Shown: positions 9,805-19,203, counted from the first letter of the stretch. The stretch: 42,369 nucleotides of DNA from Candidatus Cloacimonadota bacterium (GCA_030621085.1 JAUXIJ010000023.1:1-42369); one strand, 5' to 3'. Notes: generated by a model not told the origin, from the sequence alone. Numbers and translations: made by a program.

Positions 9805-10842
9805 TTATTCGCTGCTGATGAAAGCAGAGACTATCTTTAAAGAAGGTATTTCCTTTATTATAAGATTTATAGCAGAGGATATTGGGACTGCCAGTATCAT
9901 TCCAACAGGGCCCCATACCCAGAACCAGAAGATCAAAGCGCTCAGAACAAAAAGAGGGGATAGTTTCAATCCTGTACCCATCATTTTGGGTTCTACGAAA
10001 TTTCCCATTATCATCTGAGTGGAAATGAGAGCTATGGAAATTGCAATGAGCTGCCAACTGAATCCAAACTGAATAAAACAAATGAGCATGGGAAAAGCAG
10101 AAGCTACTATCGAGCCGAGATTGGGAATATAATTAAGAATAAATATCAGGAGTCCGGAAATCACAGCAAAGTCGATTCCCAGAACGGCAATGAAGAACAT
10201 ACTGATAAGTCCGGTAATAAGGCTAATGAAGGTTTTATTTACGATATAGGTTTTTACCGATTGTTCGATCTTTACCACCACATTCGTAGAATGCTCTGCT
10301 TCATCTTTTGTTAAAACCTTTTCAACCCGTTTGATCAACTTGGTTCGTTCCAAAACGATGAAAATCATGAAAGCAACGGTGAGAAGCAATTTTACAAGGA
10401 AGTCAATGAAAGTACCCATTGTTCCTGAGATCACTTTTGAAAGTGAAAATCTATCGGCAAGTTGAAGCCAGTTAACTTTGTTTTTCAGATAATCCATTAC
10501 CTGTTCTACCGGGATTTCCAGCTGAACAATAAGCTTCTGGAACATTTCGGTGATCTGTGCTTCGTATTTCGGAAAATCGGTTACAAAAGAAGAAACGCTG
10601 GTATAAACGATAGTTCCCATCAATGTGAATGAAACCAGGATTATTATTACCATCAAAAGTATAGTAATTCCTACAGGTATTCTCTTGTTAAGCAGGAAAC
10701 GGTTCAATGGTTGGAACAGGAAAGAAAGGAATACAGCAAACGTTAATGGGATGAATATAGTTTTCAGTTCTTTAAGAATAATTACAACAATTGCCAGGCT
10801 GATAATACCTATAAATATTTTTATAGAACTTAATTCTTTCAT
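9805..10842 (-). CDS. AI-2E family (PerM-like) integral membrane protein
   Basis: 345 residues with about seven or eight membrane segments: a pair at the N terminus (IKIFIGIISLAIVVIILK, FIPLTFAVFLSFLF), an amphipathic soluble insert at about 95-150, then more segments ending with FWFWVWGPVGMILAVPISS, the typical signature of the PerM / AI-2 exporter superfamily. Some members export autoinducer-2 and others are Na+/H+ antiporters, so no substrate can be assigned. The start follows AGGAG and is the first gene of a two-gene unit with the DUF512 protein. Confidence 0.9.
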   Translation of the reverse strand: MKELSSIKIFIGIISLAIVVIILKELKTIFIPLTFAVFLSFLFQPLNRFLLNKRIPVGITILLMVIIILVSFTLMGTIVYTSVSSFVTDFPKYEAQITEMFQKLIVQLEIPVEQVMDYLKNKVNWLQLADRFSLSKVISGTMGTFIDFLVKLLLTVAFMIFIVLERTKLIKRVEKVLTKDEAEHSTNVVVKIEQSVKTYIVNKTFISLITGLISMFFIAVLGIDFAVISGLLIFILNYIPNLGSIVASAFPMLICFIQFGFSWQLIAISIALISTQMIMGNFVEPKMMGTGLKLSPLFVLSALIFWFWVWGPVGMILAVPISSAINLIIKEIPSLKIVSAFISSE

Positions 10843-10908
10843 TTTTTCTCCTTATTATTGTGGAGAATTAGCTAAACTAGAATTTTTATGTCAATAACAA
10901 AAGCAGAT

Positions 10909-11718
10909 TTATTTCAAGATCAATGTTTTATTCAACTGTATTTTTCCATTTACCTGTAATTTGTAGAAATATACTCCGCTGGGTAAAAGACTACCGTGTT
11001 TATCTCTTCCATTCCAGATTACGGTATGAATTCCTTTATCAAATATTTGGTCGGAAATCAATTCTTTAACAAGTTGACCCCTGCAATTGAAAACTTTTAG
11101 TTTAATAGATGAGTTTTCATTTAAAGAGAATTCTATCGTAGTTCCCGAATTTCTATTTATTCCGGGAATAAAAGGGTTTGGATAATTCAGAAGTGAATTT
11201 AAAATATTTGAATGTTCTGCATCACCAATATCAGATGCTTGAACTTCCGAACGATAAACGTAGCTTAGATCATAATTATATAAAGACATATTATAGCGGG
11301 AGATCACGAATATCCGTTCATTACCCAGGTAGCCGTAACACAAACAATAATACCAGAATGATGAATTTCCGCTATACTGAACCTGGATTTGACCTGTTGA
11401 AATGTCTCTGAGAAAGACAGAATAATTCCCGTCTATATTTACCTGGTACAGAACTTCGATGTTATCATCGTTATCAAAGTCTCTGGCTGCACCATAAAGC
11501 CAGCTAACATCGTTTTGATGGATTCCAAGGTCGAAGGTTGCAACTTCTGTGAAATCTTCTTCATATATCCTGAATTGATTAGCAATTTTTACGATCAACC
11601 ATCTTTGATCTGGAGCAGATTCAAATAATGTAGTCTGACCAGTAACTGTCATCTCCAGTTGTTGAGCGAAAATGGGGATTGATATGAACATGACTAAAAA
11701 AATTGTTAATAATTTCAT
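10909..11718 (-). CDS. Secreted protein with C-terminal sorting domain
   Basis: I place the start at the ATG at 11718, four codons inside the longer frame, because GGAGA stands just upstream and a signal peptide (MKLLTIFLVMFISIPIFA) begins there. The mature ~250 residues contain a beta-propeller-like or WD-like short region (DFDNDDNIEVLYQVNIDGNY) and end in the FlgD-Ig-like module (NYPNPFIPGINRNSGTTIEFSL ... VIWNGRDKHGSLLPSGVYFYKLQ ... KTLILK). Likely exported to the cell surface. It lies directly after the TPR lipoprotein gene with a short gap, suggesting co-transcription. Function unknown. Confidence 0.8.
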   Translation of the reverse strand: MKLLTIFLVMFISIPIFAQQLEMTVTGQTTLFESAPDQRWLIVKIANQFRIYEEDFTEVATFDLGIHQNDVSWLYGAARDFDNDDNIEVLYQVNIDGNYSVFLRDISTGQIQVQYSGNSSFWYYCLCYGYLGNERIFVISRYNMSLYNYDLSYVYRSEVQASDIGDAEHSNILNSLLNYPNPFIPGINRNSGTTIEFSLNENSSIKLKVFNCRGQLVKELISDQIFDKGIHTVIWNGRDKHGSLLPSGVYFYKLQVNGKIQLNKTLILK

Positions 11719-11731
11719 TTGTATCTCCATT

Positions 11732-12691
11732 TTAATTACTTAAGCTTTTAATTCTTTCCAATCTTTCCGGTTCATTTGCTTTCAGCCATTCATCTTTGGA
11801 AAGGTATTCATAAGCAAGGTTGAAATATTTTTTTGCTTCGGATCGATTATTCTTAATTAGATAAAGTTCTGCCAGTTCTTCAAAGACATAACCGTCCTGT
11901 TCGATCTGTTTTTCTTCAAATTCCTGCAGCAGTTCATTCTGGATATTCAAAGCTTCATCATATTTTTCCAGGGAACGCAAACATCTTCCCACGTTCCATT
12001 TAGCGATACGAATCGTCTGTTCGTTGTTTTGGGTTTTTCTCCACTCCAATCCTTTCTGGAATAGATCCAGTGCATTATCATATTCTTTCAAATCATGATA
12101 TGTCCAACCAATGTTGTTATACACAGCACCCAGCCAACCTTTACATCTTTGGTCGGATGACGCTTCTGCAATCCCCATTGCTTTCAGGCTCCAGTCTAAC
12201 TGCTTTTCTGGTGGCTCCACAATTCCCATCATATGAGCTGCATCAAGTGTGTAATAATCCAGTGCATTCTCTTTTCCAAAATTATAAGCTTCCAGGAAAA
12301 CAGGTTTTGAAGCTTCTTTTTTTCCTGAAGAATTGAGGATCCTTCCTTTTTCCAATAAATAGCGAATTTTTCCGGTTTTCATGTTTGCTGTAAGTATGCT
12401 ATCGGCAGTTTCTAAAGTTCTTCCTGCTTCATCGAATTTACCCTGCATTCCTTGTGCTCTGGCTATCTGGGTAAGAAGCTCTACATGATATTCCGCATTA
12501 TAGGTTGTTTCGGGAGAATCCTTGAGTATAGGTAGAATTTCAGCAAATTTAATTTCAGTAGAATCAGGCTGAGCATAATCCCACATTGCATCAAAGTTCG
12601 GGAATGGGTTAATACCTGTTTCAGATTTTTTTTCCATTGAACATCCTCCAATTATTCCAATTACTAAAAAGATCAATAATATTTTTTTCAT
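11732..12691 (-). CDS. TPR-repeat lipoprotein
   Basis: 319 residues. The N terminus is a lipoprotein signal with lipobox GIIGGC (Cys17 would be lipidated). The rest is helical with tetratricopeptide repeats; the clearest are around residues 190-235 (AVYNNIGWTYHDLKEYDNALDLFQKGLEWR) and 235-275 (WNVGRCLRSLEKYDEALNIQNELL). Such proteins act as protein-protein scaffolds at the cell envelope. The start has a GAGGAG ribosome site that lies at the stop of the upstream gene. Partner unknown. Confidence 0.82.
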   Translation of the reverse strand: MKKILLIFLVIGIIGGCSMEKKSETGINPFPNFDAMWDYAQPDSTEIKFAEILPILKDSPETTYNAEYHVELLTQIARAQGMQGKFDEAGRTLETADSILTANMKTGKIRYLLEKGRILNSSGKKEASKPVFLEAYNFGKENALDYYTLDAAHMMGIVEPPEKQLDWSLKAMGIAEASSDQRCKGWLGAVYNNIGWTYHDLKEYDNALDLFQKGLEWRKTQNNEQTIRIAKWNVGRCLRSLEKYDEALNIQNELLQEFEEKQIEQDGYVFEELAELYLIKNNRSEAKKYFNLAYEYLSKDEWLKANEPERLERIKSLSN

Positions 12692-12704
12692 TAACTCCTC
12701 CTAT

Positions 12705-13526
12705 CTAAGAATATATTTCAAAAAATTTCGTATTGTTTACTTGATCTCTAATGTAGATGCTATTAAAATCAAAATGAAGTGAACTTAATAAACTGTTTCT
12801 AAAATAGGCTTTAGTCAATATATTATCAATCAAAACTGCTATAAATCTTTTAATCTCATTATTATTCACCACATTTCTATTAATGCTCCATTTGTCTAAA
12901 TTCATCCAACAGAATTTATTAGCATAGCATATTGCAAATAGATTTTTTACTTCATTTTCCAAGTATAAGTTGGGATCATTATTTAGAATTCTTGGACCAC
13001 CTCCTGAAAACACAAATAATCCATTATAAGGTTTAAAAAAATGCTCATAAAATTTTACGATTTCAATTTTACTATCACAAATTTTTAATGTATTACTATA
13101 AAGAGAGGAGTTTTTATTAAAATATGGACTTTTCGTTCCATCAGCAATCACATTATTTAAGTGGTTAGCTTTTTCGTTCACTTTATTGAATTCATTATTA
13201 GGACAAGTGCTTTTTACTTCGATTGTAGCTATTACTGATTCAATAGGAAAAACTCCTGAAATACTTTCAGATATAAATGGAGGTAATATACTTTTGTCAT
13301 AAATCACTAAATCAGTTTGATGGCTTTGTTCTCCTTTCTGGTTTACAATGATTCCTGAACCGATGTCGAATTGATGAGGGAGAAATTTCTTAAGTAAATC
13401 TGTAATAAATAACTCACGAAATTGACCTTTTGAAAGAGAATGCTTCATTTTCTTAATAGATTCTGCTTTTATAAGTAGAGCAGAAATTATAGAAGAGGCA
13501 TATCTTTGAATTAAAGTCTGTTCCAT
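12705..13526 (-). CDS. DUF6602-like protein with nuclease-type (PD-(D/E)XK-like) core
   Basis: 273 residues. Residues 30-115 read SKGQFRELFITDLLKKFLPHQF, then GSGIIVNQKGEQSHQTDLVIYDKS, then FPIESVIATIEVKST. This is the pattern of the DUF6602 family: an E-containing helix, an Asp in (Q)TDLVIYD and an E-x-K motif (IEVKS) after a P-x-E strand, like the restriction-endonuclease fold. Nuclease activity is inferred from the motif spacing only. It stands alone among envelope genes and is visibly more A/T-rich than them, so it may be acquired and could belong to a defence function. It ends with TAG. Confidence 0.7.
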   Translation of the reverse strand: MEQTLIQRYASSIISALLIKAESIKKMKHSLSKGQFRELFITDLLKKFLPHQFDIGSGIIVNQKGEQSHQTDLVIYDKSILPPFISESISGVFPIESVIATIEVKSTCPNNEFNKVNEKANHLNNVIADGTKSPYFNKNSSLYSNTLKICDSKIEIVKFYEHFFKPYNGLFVFSGGGPRILNNDPNLYLENEVKNLFAICYANKFCWMNLDKWSINRNVVNNNEIKRFIAVLIDNILTKAYFRNSLLSSLHFDFNSIYIRDQVNNTKFFEIYS

Positions 13527-13601
13527 TTTTCCTCCGTGTTTTCAAATGTGAAAATTGCCTTACACTCCATATTCTGACAAGATTTTTCTAGTAAAAAAGA
13601 A

Positions 13602-13632
13602 AAAGCGGTTTCGGAAGAACCGAAACCGCTTT
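13602..13632 (-). terminator. Rho-independent terminator of the outer-membrane barrel gene
   Basis: A 13-bp perfect inverted repeat (AAAGCGGTTTCGG with CCGAAACCGCTTT, loop of five bases at 13615-13619), followed on the minus strand by a T-rich run. It lies 14 bases after the stop at 13646. Confidence 0.92.
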
Positions 13633-13645
13633 AGTTTTATCTACA

Positions 13646-15379
13646 TTAGAACTTAAGTGTGAAAGATAATCTTAAATTTCGATAGAAATCAGCATCCAGC
13701 AGTGAATTACCAGCAGAACCAAAATAACCTAACAGGTCTATCTGTAATTTGTCTGTTGGTTGGAAGCCAAGTCCGTAATAAAAATCTGTATCACTGTATG
13801 CAGAACTGTTGTGTTCACTGGTAGATTCATATATATTATCTTCTATCACGACATCAGTTGTTCCATCACCTAAAACGGTTTCGGTAATAAATGGGTCTGC
13901 ATCGGTAATCTGTTTTGCATCATTGATCGTGGAAAATACATTCCTGAAAATAGCTCCGAATCTTCCTGCCCATTTATTGTTATTGGTGAACTTATATTCA
14001 ATTCCTACCGGAAGTGTAAGGATAGTTTGACTGCGCTCATAAGTTCTATCGGCAGTATAACCATAAGTTTCTGTGATCACATAATCGGCAGCGGTCGAAT
14101 CATCATCCACAAGTTCGTAGTCTTCGATATTAACAATAGACTCGACATAATCTGTTTCACGGTTTGAATAATTGTGATCAAGATGTCCACCGATTCCAAA
14201 ATACACTTTTTCATCTAAAGGATAATTCAATCTAAAGGAGATATCAAATCCGAATTTTTTATTTGTTCCATCATCGGTAGAATTTTCTGTTTCTGTGATT
14301 ATTTCGATATAATCTGGATTACCTGTTTCCAGTCCATCGAAATATTTTTCAGTGTATGTATAAATATCTTCTTCCGAGTCTTTGTAATCAAATGAACCGA
14401 AATTTATGCCAGCACCTAATCTCCAGTAGCCATCATTCTTTCTTTGTGATGCCTGGTTGAATGTTTTCCTGATGGAACCTCCAACAGCAAAAGAATTTCC
14501 CTTTTCTTCATCTGTGGAATTAAAGGTTCCCTGTTCAATTTCATAATCTTCATAATCGACAATATCAGGATCAAAATCATCTGTTCTCAATTCTTCACTA
14601 TCATCAAAACTCCACGATGTACTTCGATTTTGAAATTTGATATCACCACGAATTTCATAGCCATTTACATCGGGAAGAAGTACAGAACCTAAGAAATCGA
14701 ATGTAGAGAATTCATTTGTACTATTTAAGTCTTCAAGTCCATCCATCATTATTTCATCAAAGTTTGTTTCAATATCGTGATAGGTATAATCGAGGTTATA
14801 ATCCATATAATCGTCATAACATGATTTGGAAAAATCAATTCTGCCACCGATCACCATTGAACCAAGGTCGTAAGTATGATTAAGAACGAAATTAAAAGAA
14901 TTTGTTTCGGTAAAATCACCTACTTCTTGTGATATCATTGTAATGGTATCATAAATGTCATCACCACTGGTGTCTTCATAAGCAGTATATTCGCCGGTTA
15001 ATGTTCCAAATCCAGAAATATCATTCGTGCCATTCAGGTCGGAGTCAATTTCTACAAAATGAGCGGTTTTGGAATTTTCAAACTCAATTAGAACGGCACG
15101 CCATAAATTTTCGACGAAAGGACACTTACCGGAAAATCCGATCAGATATGTATCATCGGTAACATTATCGAATACATTTTCATTAGATGAAGTTAGATTA
15201 CTCAGGTTTGTATAAAGCCTGCTTCCTTCCACGAATTTAAGTTCGATAGGATCGTAAACAAGATCAAGATCATCATCGATAATTGTGCCCAAAGCGATAC
15301 TGCGAAATGATTGCGTTTGAGCATTAGCCATACTGAACAGTAAAAGTGTGAGTGCTGTTATCATTATTATTTTTTTCAT
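13646..15379 (-). CDS. Outer-membrane beta-barrel protein
   Basis: 577 residues with a signal peptide (MKKIIMITALTLLLFSMANA|QTQSF). The mature chain is rich in Asp, Thr and Tyr, with alternating hydrophobic/polar strands such as WRLGAGINFGSFDY, KFGFDISFRLNYPL, KVYFGIGGHLDHNY, TLPVGIEYKF, WAGRFGAIFRNVF and FYYGLGFQPTDKLQIDLLGYFG, and it ends with an aromatic strand (RLSFTLKF) as expected for barrel insertion by BamA. Acidic inserts between strands would be exposed loops. The fold is a well-supported guess; the cargo is unknown. It follows the FnIII lipoprotein gene with 15 bases between, so the two are likely one operon. Confidence 0.82.
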   Translation of the reverse strand: MKKIIMITALTLLLFSMANAQTQSFRSIALGTIIDDDLDLVYDPIELKFVEGSRLYTNLSNLTSSNENVFDNVTDDTYLIGFSGKCPFVENLWRAVLIEFENSKTAHFVEIDSDLNGTNDISGFGTLTGEYTAYEDTSGDDIYDTITMISQEVGDFTETNSFNFVLNHTYDLGSMVIGGRIDFSKSCYDDYMDYNLDYTYHDIETNFDEIMMDGLEDLNSTNEFSTFDFLGSVLLPDVNGYEIRGDIKFQNRSTSWSFDDSEELRTDDFDPDIVDYEDYEIEQGTFNSTDEEKGNSFAVGGSIRKTFNQASQRKNDGYWRLGAGINFGSFDYKDSEEDIYTYTEKYFDGLETGNPDYIEIITETENSTDDGTNKKFGFDISFRLNYPLDEKVYFGIGGHLDHNYSNRETDYVESIVNIEDYELVDDDSTAADYVITETYGYTADRTYERSQTILTLPVGIEYKFTNNNKWAGRFGAIFRNVFSTINDAKQITDADPFITETVLGDGTTDVVIEDNIYESTSEHNSSAYSDTDFYYGLGFQPTDKLQIDLLGYFGSAGNSLLDADFYRNLRLSFTLKF

Positions 15380-15394
15380 TTTTCTGCTCCTTAC

Positions 15395-16741
15395 CTATTG
15401 ATTTACCCAGAAGTGGAATTGACCGGTATAATTATAGTCATTATCATCCCATTCGACCAGGATATTGGATTCAACGTCCGTTACTATTCCTGATATGCCG
15501 CCATCACCAGATGTATCCCAACAATGAACAGCATAATGTCCGTCTTCCAGATCAATTGTGAATATCTGATTTTCGTAATTATAACTGAAAGTCTGATCTG
15601 TCGGGAAATAGTAAGAGCTAGTGGGATAGCAATATAAATTCCAGGATGCTTCACTGGGATAATTATCCACTGTCACACTGATAGTGATTTGGTTTCCAGA
15701 CGGTTCAACAATGATAATAGATTCTTCATTAGAATAATCGGTGTATTCAATCGCCTGATAGTCATTATAAGCTCTAACTCGATAAGTAAGGGTATCGCCA
15801 TAATTGAATGAAGTAGTGTCGTAGTCTGTATATTCTACAGCATTATAAGTAGATATAGTTGCAATAAATTCAAAATCAGCACTATTTATTTTACGTTCAA
15901 CCTCAAAACCTGTTTCCAGGTTTGAATTGTCTTGCCAGTTTAGTATAACAGCTGTTGTTCCACTTTCTTGATCTAAGGTAAGATCATCAGGTGGGTCAAA
16001 TACTAAATCTGAAAATACAAAAGGAGTACTTTCCGAAACCTGTGTTTCTTCTTCCCAGTCTCCCATTGCTTTGATACTGAATCTGTATACGGGTGTTGTT
16101 GGTAAATCATCGAAAAGCCAACTTGTAACATCTTGCCCAGTTGTAAAGGAGTCAATTGTAACAAATTGTCGAACAGTTGTAAGCGTATCAACATAAATCA
16201 TGAACCCTGTTTCGGATTCGGTGTTATCTTCCCAAGCTAACTCTATAACTGTTGTGCTTAATCCGTTGATAGTAATATTTCCTGGAGCCTGCCATTTCGG
16301 TGTTTTAATTTCTAAATCATCAGTTATGTGTGTACCATTGTTAAAAATTGTAGCGATCTTGTAGATATAATATTGATCTTGCACAAGAGTAGAATCAATG
16401 AAGGTTGTGTTACCCTGGTCATTAAAGGTTTCTATGTGTTCAAAAGTTGGCTCATCTTCATATTGACCTATTGCTTTAAATATTTTGTAACATAAAAATT
16501 CCTCATCTGTACTTGCTTGCCACTCAAAACTTATTCGATCTGTACGAATATTTCCATTGTAATAACCAATGGAAAAATCGATTCCGTCCGTTAATACAGA
16601 ACTGTTAATTGCTGGCGATGAGGATGAATCTGGGAAAGCCAGTTGAAACTGTTCAATCCCGATCGGGTCTTTGTTTGTACAACCTACAAACAGTACAAAT
16701 AAGACCAAAATCGGAATGCCGACCATCAATCTTTTTTTCAT
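15395..16741 (-). CDS. Fibronectin type III lipoprotein
   Basis: 448 residues with a lipoprotein signal (MKKRLMVGIPILVLFVLFVGC, Cys21). The body holds three fibronectin-III-like domains at about 50-145, 150-245 and 250-345, each with the usual pattern (ISFEWQASTDEEFLCYKIFK; IELAWEDNTESETGFMIYVD; VILNWQDNSNLETGFEVERK). The last ~95 residues are a separate beta domain with an aromatic core (SWNLYCYPTSSYYFPTDQTF). It is probably a surface or periplasmic binding protein and is co-directional with the barrel gene at 13646. Partner unknown. Confidence 0.82.
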   Translation of the reverse strand: MKKRLMVGIPILVLFVLFVGCTNKDPIGIEQFQLAFPDSSSSPAINSSVLTDGIDFSIGYYNGNIRTDRISFEWQASTDEEFLCYKIFKAIGQYEDEPTFEHIETFNDQGNTTFIDSTLVQDQYYIYKIATIFNNGTHITDDLEIKTPKWQAPGNITINGLSTTVIELAWEDNTESETGFMIYVDTLTTVRQFVTIDSFTTGQDVTSWLFDDLPTTPVYRFSIKAMGDWEEETQVSESTPFVFSDLVFDPPDDLTLDQESGTTAVILNWQDNSNLETGFEVERKINSADFEFIATISTYNAVEYTDYDTTSFNYGDTLTYRVRAYNDYQAIEYTDYSNEESIIIVEPSGNQITISVTVDNYPSEASWNLYCYPTSSYYFPTDQTFSYNYENQIFTIDLEDGHYAVHCWDTSGDGGISGIVTDVESNILVEWDDNDYNYTGQFHFWVNQ

Positions 16742-16890
16742 TTGTTTTCCTCCTTTATTTTTGGAAAAAGTATATCAATACGATAAAAAAGGTTTTTTTA
16801 CAAATGATGTCAACATAATATTTTTATAATTGATATTTACGAGTTTTAAATTTGTTTTTTTTTTATTTGAATATAATATTTTAGACAAAA

Positions 16891-16914
16891 AAAGCAGCTC
16901 TTTAAAGCTGCTTT
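16891..16914 (-). terminator. Rho-independent terminator of rplU-rpmA
   Basis: AAAGCAGCT (16891-16899) pairs with AGCTGCTTT (16906-16914); on the minus strand it runs into seven T. It lies 19 bases after the rpmA stop. Confidence 0.92.
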
Positions 16915-16932
16915 GAATGTTTATAGTCTTAC

Positions 16933-17193
16933 TTACATTTTATCAGAATATACGTTTACAAACTTTCTGCCGGCTTTTTTGGTTTCATATTTCACAAAGC
17001 CGTCTATCAGTGCAAAAAGAGTATAATCTTTTCCTAATCCTACATTATTACCTTTATGGATTCTGGTACCTCTTTGTCTGACCAAGATGTTTCCTGCCAG
17101 AACTTGTTCTCCACCGTATTTTTTAACGCCGAGATATTGGGGATTACTATCTCTACCGTTCTTACTACTTCCAACGCCTTTCTTATGTGCCAT
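16933..17193 (-). CDS. rpmA: 50S ribosomal protein L27
   Basis: 86 residues, full length for bL27. The start [28 protein letters not shown] and the [22 protein letters not shown] block are diagnostic. The N-terminal tail reaches the peptidyl-transferase centre of the large subunit. There is no cleavable N-terminal extension as in Firmicutes. It follows rplU by nine bases, the standard bacterial pairing, and is ended by the terminator at 16891-16914. Confidence 0.98.
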   Translation of the reverse strand: MAHKKGVGSSKNGRDSNPQYLGVKKYGGEQVLAGNILVRQRGTRIHKGNNVGLGKDYTLFALIDGFVKYETKKAGRKFVNVYSDKM

Positions 17194-17202
17194 AATATCC
17201 GC

Positions 17203-17517
17203 CTAATTTAAGATATCCTTAATTTTGATCTCAGTATAATTCTGCCTGTGACCTTGTTTTTTCTGGTAACCTTTTCTTCTTTTTTTCTTGAAAACAATAA
17301 CTTTTTTATCCTTGAAATGATTAATAATTTCAGCCTTAACCTTTGCGTTTTTTACGGTAGGCTTACCTATAATTGTATCTTTATCGGTGTGCAGAAGCAG
17401 AACATTCGGCATTTCTATCTCTGCGCCGATTTCATATTCAGCTAAGAACGGAACTCGTATAGTTTGATCTTTTTCCACTTTCAATTGAGTTCCTTTAAAT
17501 TCAACTATCGCGTACAT
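17203..17517 (-). CDS. rplU: 50S ribosomal protein L21
   Basis: 104 residues, normal length for bL21. [20 protein letters not shown] at the start and [22 protein letters not shown] at the end are the family signature. It binds 23S rRNA in the large subunit. It heads the rplU-rpmA pair and lies downstream of rng, an arrangement common in bacteria. A small hairpin in the leader is listed separately. Confidence 0.98.
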   Translation of the reverse strand: MYAIVEFKGTQLKVEKDQTIRVPFLAEYEIGAEIEMPNVLLLHTDKDTIIGKPTVKNAKVKAEIINHFKDKKVIVFKKKRRKGYQKKQGHRQNYTEIKIKDILN

Positions 17518-17533
17518 CTTATCTCCTTACAAC

Positions 17534-17552
17534 TTCCCATCACACTTGGGAA
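17534..17552 (-). repeat. Short hairpin in the rplU leader
   Basis: TTCCCA (17534-17539) pairs with TGGGAA (17547-17552), ~17 bases before the rplU start. It could be an L21 leader structure, but its minus-strand sequence starts GTTCCCAAGT like the palindrome at 26714-26738, so it may be a copy of a widespread intergenic repeat. Confidence 0.4.
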
Positions 17553-17594
17553 CAACTAAAAAATTTTCGGGGCTGTTTTCTGTCAAGATTATTA

Positions 17595-19088
17595 TCAAGT
17601 GTTATAAGTATCTGTGTATTCCTTTTTTGTCTGGATGGAAAACACCTTGAATTGATCGAATTGGATCTGTTCTTCTGCTATAAATTCCAGCTTGTTTTCT
17701 ATTTCTTTGAAGATGTCAGGATTTTCTTCAATGAATTTCTTTACGTTCGGATGAACTACTATTTTCAAAGGTTCTTTTTTCAGGAAATATTTTGCTCTTC
17801 TCAACCAGCGCGAAATGCTAACAGCTACAGAATCACGTGATAAAAGCCTGCCGGTACCATTGCAGTGCGGACACTGTTCTGTATAGGTTAGAAGCAGGCT
17901 GGGTCGTGTTCTTTTCCTGGAAATTTCTACCAGTCCAAGTGGACTGAAAGGATAAACTTTATTTGTAGCACGATCTCTTTTTAAAGATTGTTTTAATACC
18001 GAAAATACTACATCCTGACTTTTTTCGCTTTTCATATCGATAAAATCTGCAACCATAATGCCGGTAAGGTCACGCAGCCTGATCTGGCGAGCGATCTCGT
18101 AAGCTGCCTCGGCATTGGTCTTTTCTATTGTTTCCTCGTAGTTATCTCTGCCCACAAAGCTGCCTGTATTAACATCGATTGCAACCAGGGCTTCGGTCTG
18201 TTGTATGGTAATATTTCCACCACTGGGCAGATTGACTCGTGACCTGAAGATGGATTCGATCTCTTTTTCCACGCCATAGGCATCAAAAATGGGAGAATCT
18301 TCCTGGTAAAGTTCTATGCGATCCACAAATTCAGGTGTGAACTGTTTGAGCCGAGACACAATCTTATTTTTCAGCTTTTTATCATCTACTACTAATCGGT
18401 TTACCTGTGAACTGAACAAGTCGCGAACCAATGAAAAAGAAAGATCATTTTCATCGTAAATACATACCGGGGGTTTACCGTGTTTCATTTGCTTTTCGAT
18501 GAATTTCCAGGTTTTGGCAAGTCCGTTGTATTCCCGAACGAAATCATCTTCGGTAATGCTTTCGGTATCCGTTCGTATAATGAGTCCTACACTGGGATCT
18601 TTAATTTTTTCCAGGATTGTTTTGATGCGCTTTTTCTCAGTAGAAGAGGTTATCTTTCTGGATAATGCCAGTTTCTTTACATTGGGCATATAAACTAGGA
18701 ATTTTGCTGGAATCGAAAGATTATTGGTAACACGGGCACCCTTTTTCCCTATGGGATCTTTTTTTACCTGCACTATTATTTCATCACCCTGGGAAAGAAT
18801 TTTATTTATATTAGATGAATTTCCCTTGTTGAATATTTTTCTTTTTAACGCTGGTAATTCTTTGGGATTTATATCTTTAAAATGTAAAAAAGCAGTACGG
18901 GAAAGACCGATATCTATAAATGCAGCTCCCATACCAGGAAGAACATTTCGCACTATACCTTTGTAGATATTTCCAACCAGGATTTCTTTTTCTTTTTTTT
19001 CTGCAAAAAGTTCTATTAATTTATTATCCTCCAGAATGGCGATCCTGGTTTCCAAAGGGTGGACATTTACTATAATCTCACTAAACAT
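17595..19088 (-). CDS. rng: Ribonuclease G (RNase E/G family)
   Basis: 497 residues. Residues 35-130 are an S1 RNA-binding domain (ILVGNIYKGIVRNVLPGMGAAFIDIG). The catalytic DNase-I-like region has the two Mg-binding motifs VAIDVNTG (about residue 300) and ADFIDM (about 345). After it come the Zn-link cysteines CPHCNGTG (about 408-415), which join subunits in the RNase E/G tetramer. It cuts single-stranded AU-rich RNA at 5'-monophosphate ends and helps 5' maturation of 16S rRNA. There is no long C-terminal scaffold, so RNase G fits better than RNase E. An AGGAG lies upstream of the ATG, though further away than usual. Confidence 0.95.
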   Translation of the reverse strand: MFSEIIVNVHPLETRIAILEDNKLIELFAEKKEKEILVGNIYKGIVRNVLPGMGAAFIDIGLSRTAFLHFKDINPKELPALKRKIFNKGNSSNINKILSQGDEIIVQVKKDPIGKKGARVTNNLSIPAKFLVYMPNVKKLALSRKITSSTEKKRIKTILEKIKDPSVGLIIRTDTESITEDDFVREYNGLAKTWKFIEKQMKHGKPPVCIYDENDLSFSLVRDLFSSQVNRLVVDDKKLKNKIVSRLKQFTPEFVDRIELYQEDSPIFDAYGVEKEIESIFRSRVNLPSGGNITIQQTEALVAIDVNTGSFVGRDNYEETIEKTNAEAAYEIARQIRLRDLTGIMVADFIDMKSEKSQDVVFSVLKQSLKRDRATNKVYPFSPLGLVEISRKRTRPSLLLTYTEQCPHCNGTGRLLSRDSVAVSISRWLRRAKYFLKKEPLKIVVHPNVKKFIEENPDIFKEIENKLEFIAEEQIQFDQFKVFSIQTKKEYTDTYNT

Positions 19089-19161
19089 ATAACTTTAATA
19101 CTCCTGCTTTAGAAGCTTTTACAGAGGGTAAAACGTCAAGGCTTTTCTTTTTAACTTTTCC

Positions 19162-19190
19162 TTGACACTCGATAGGTGGGGAAAAATATT
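19162..19190 (+). promoter_or_regulatory. Probable sigma-70-type promoter of the tRNA cluster
   Basis: A perfect TTGACA at 19162-19167 and AATATT at 19185-19190, 17 bases apart, place transcription start near the first base of the initiator tRNA. It runs away from rng, whose start is at 19088 on the other strand. Confidence 0.65.
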
Positions 19191-19203
19191 TGCAAGCTTT
19201 TAT

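Noticed and set aside
18727..18733. GTAACAC half-site as a second NikR site
   Set aside because: It is a single half inside rng with no partner at 13-16 bases.
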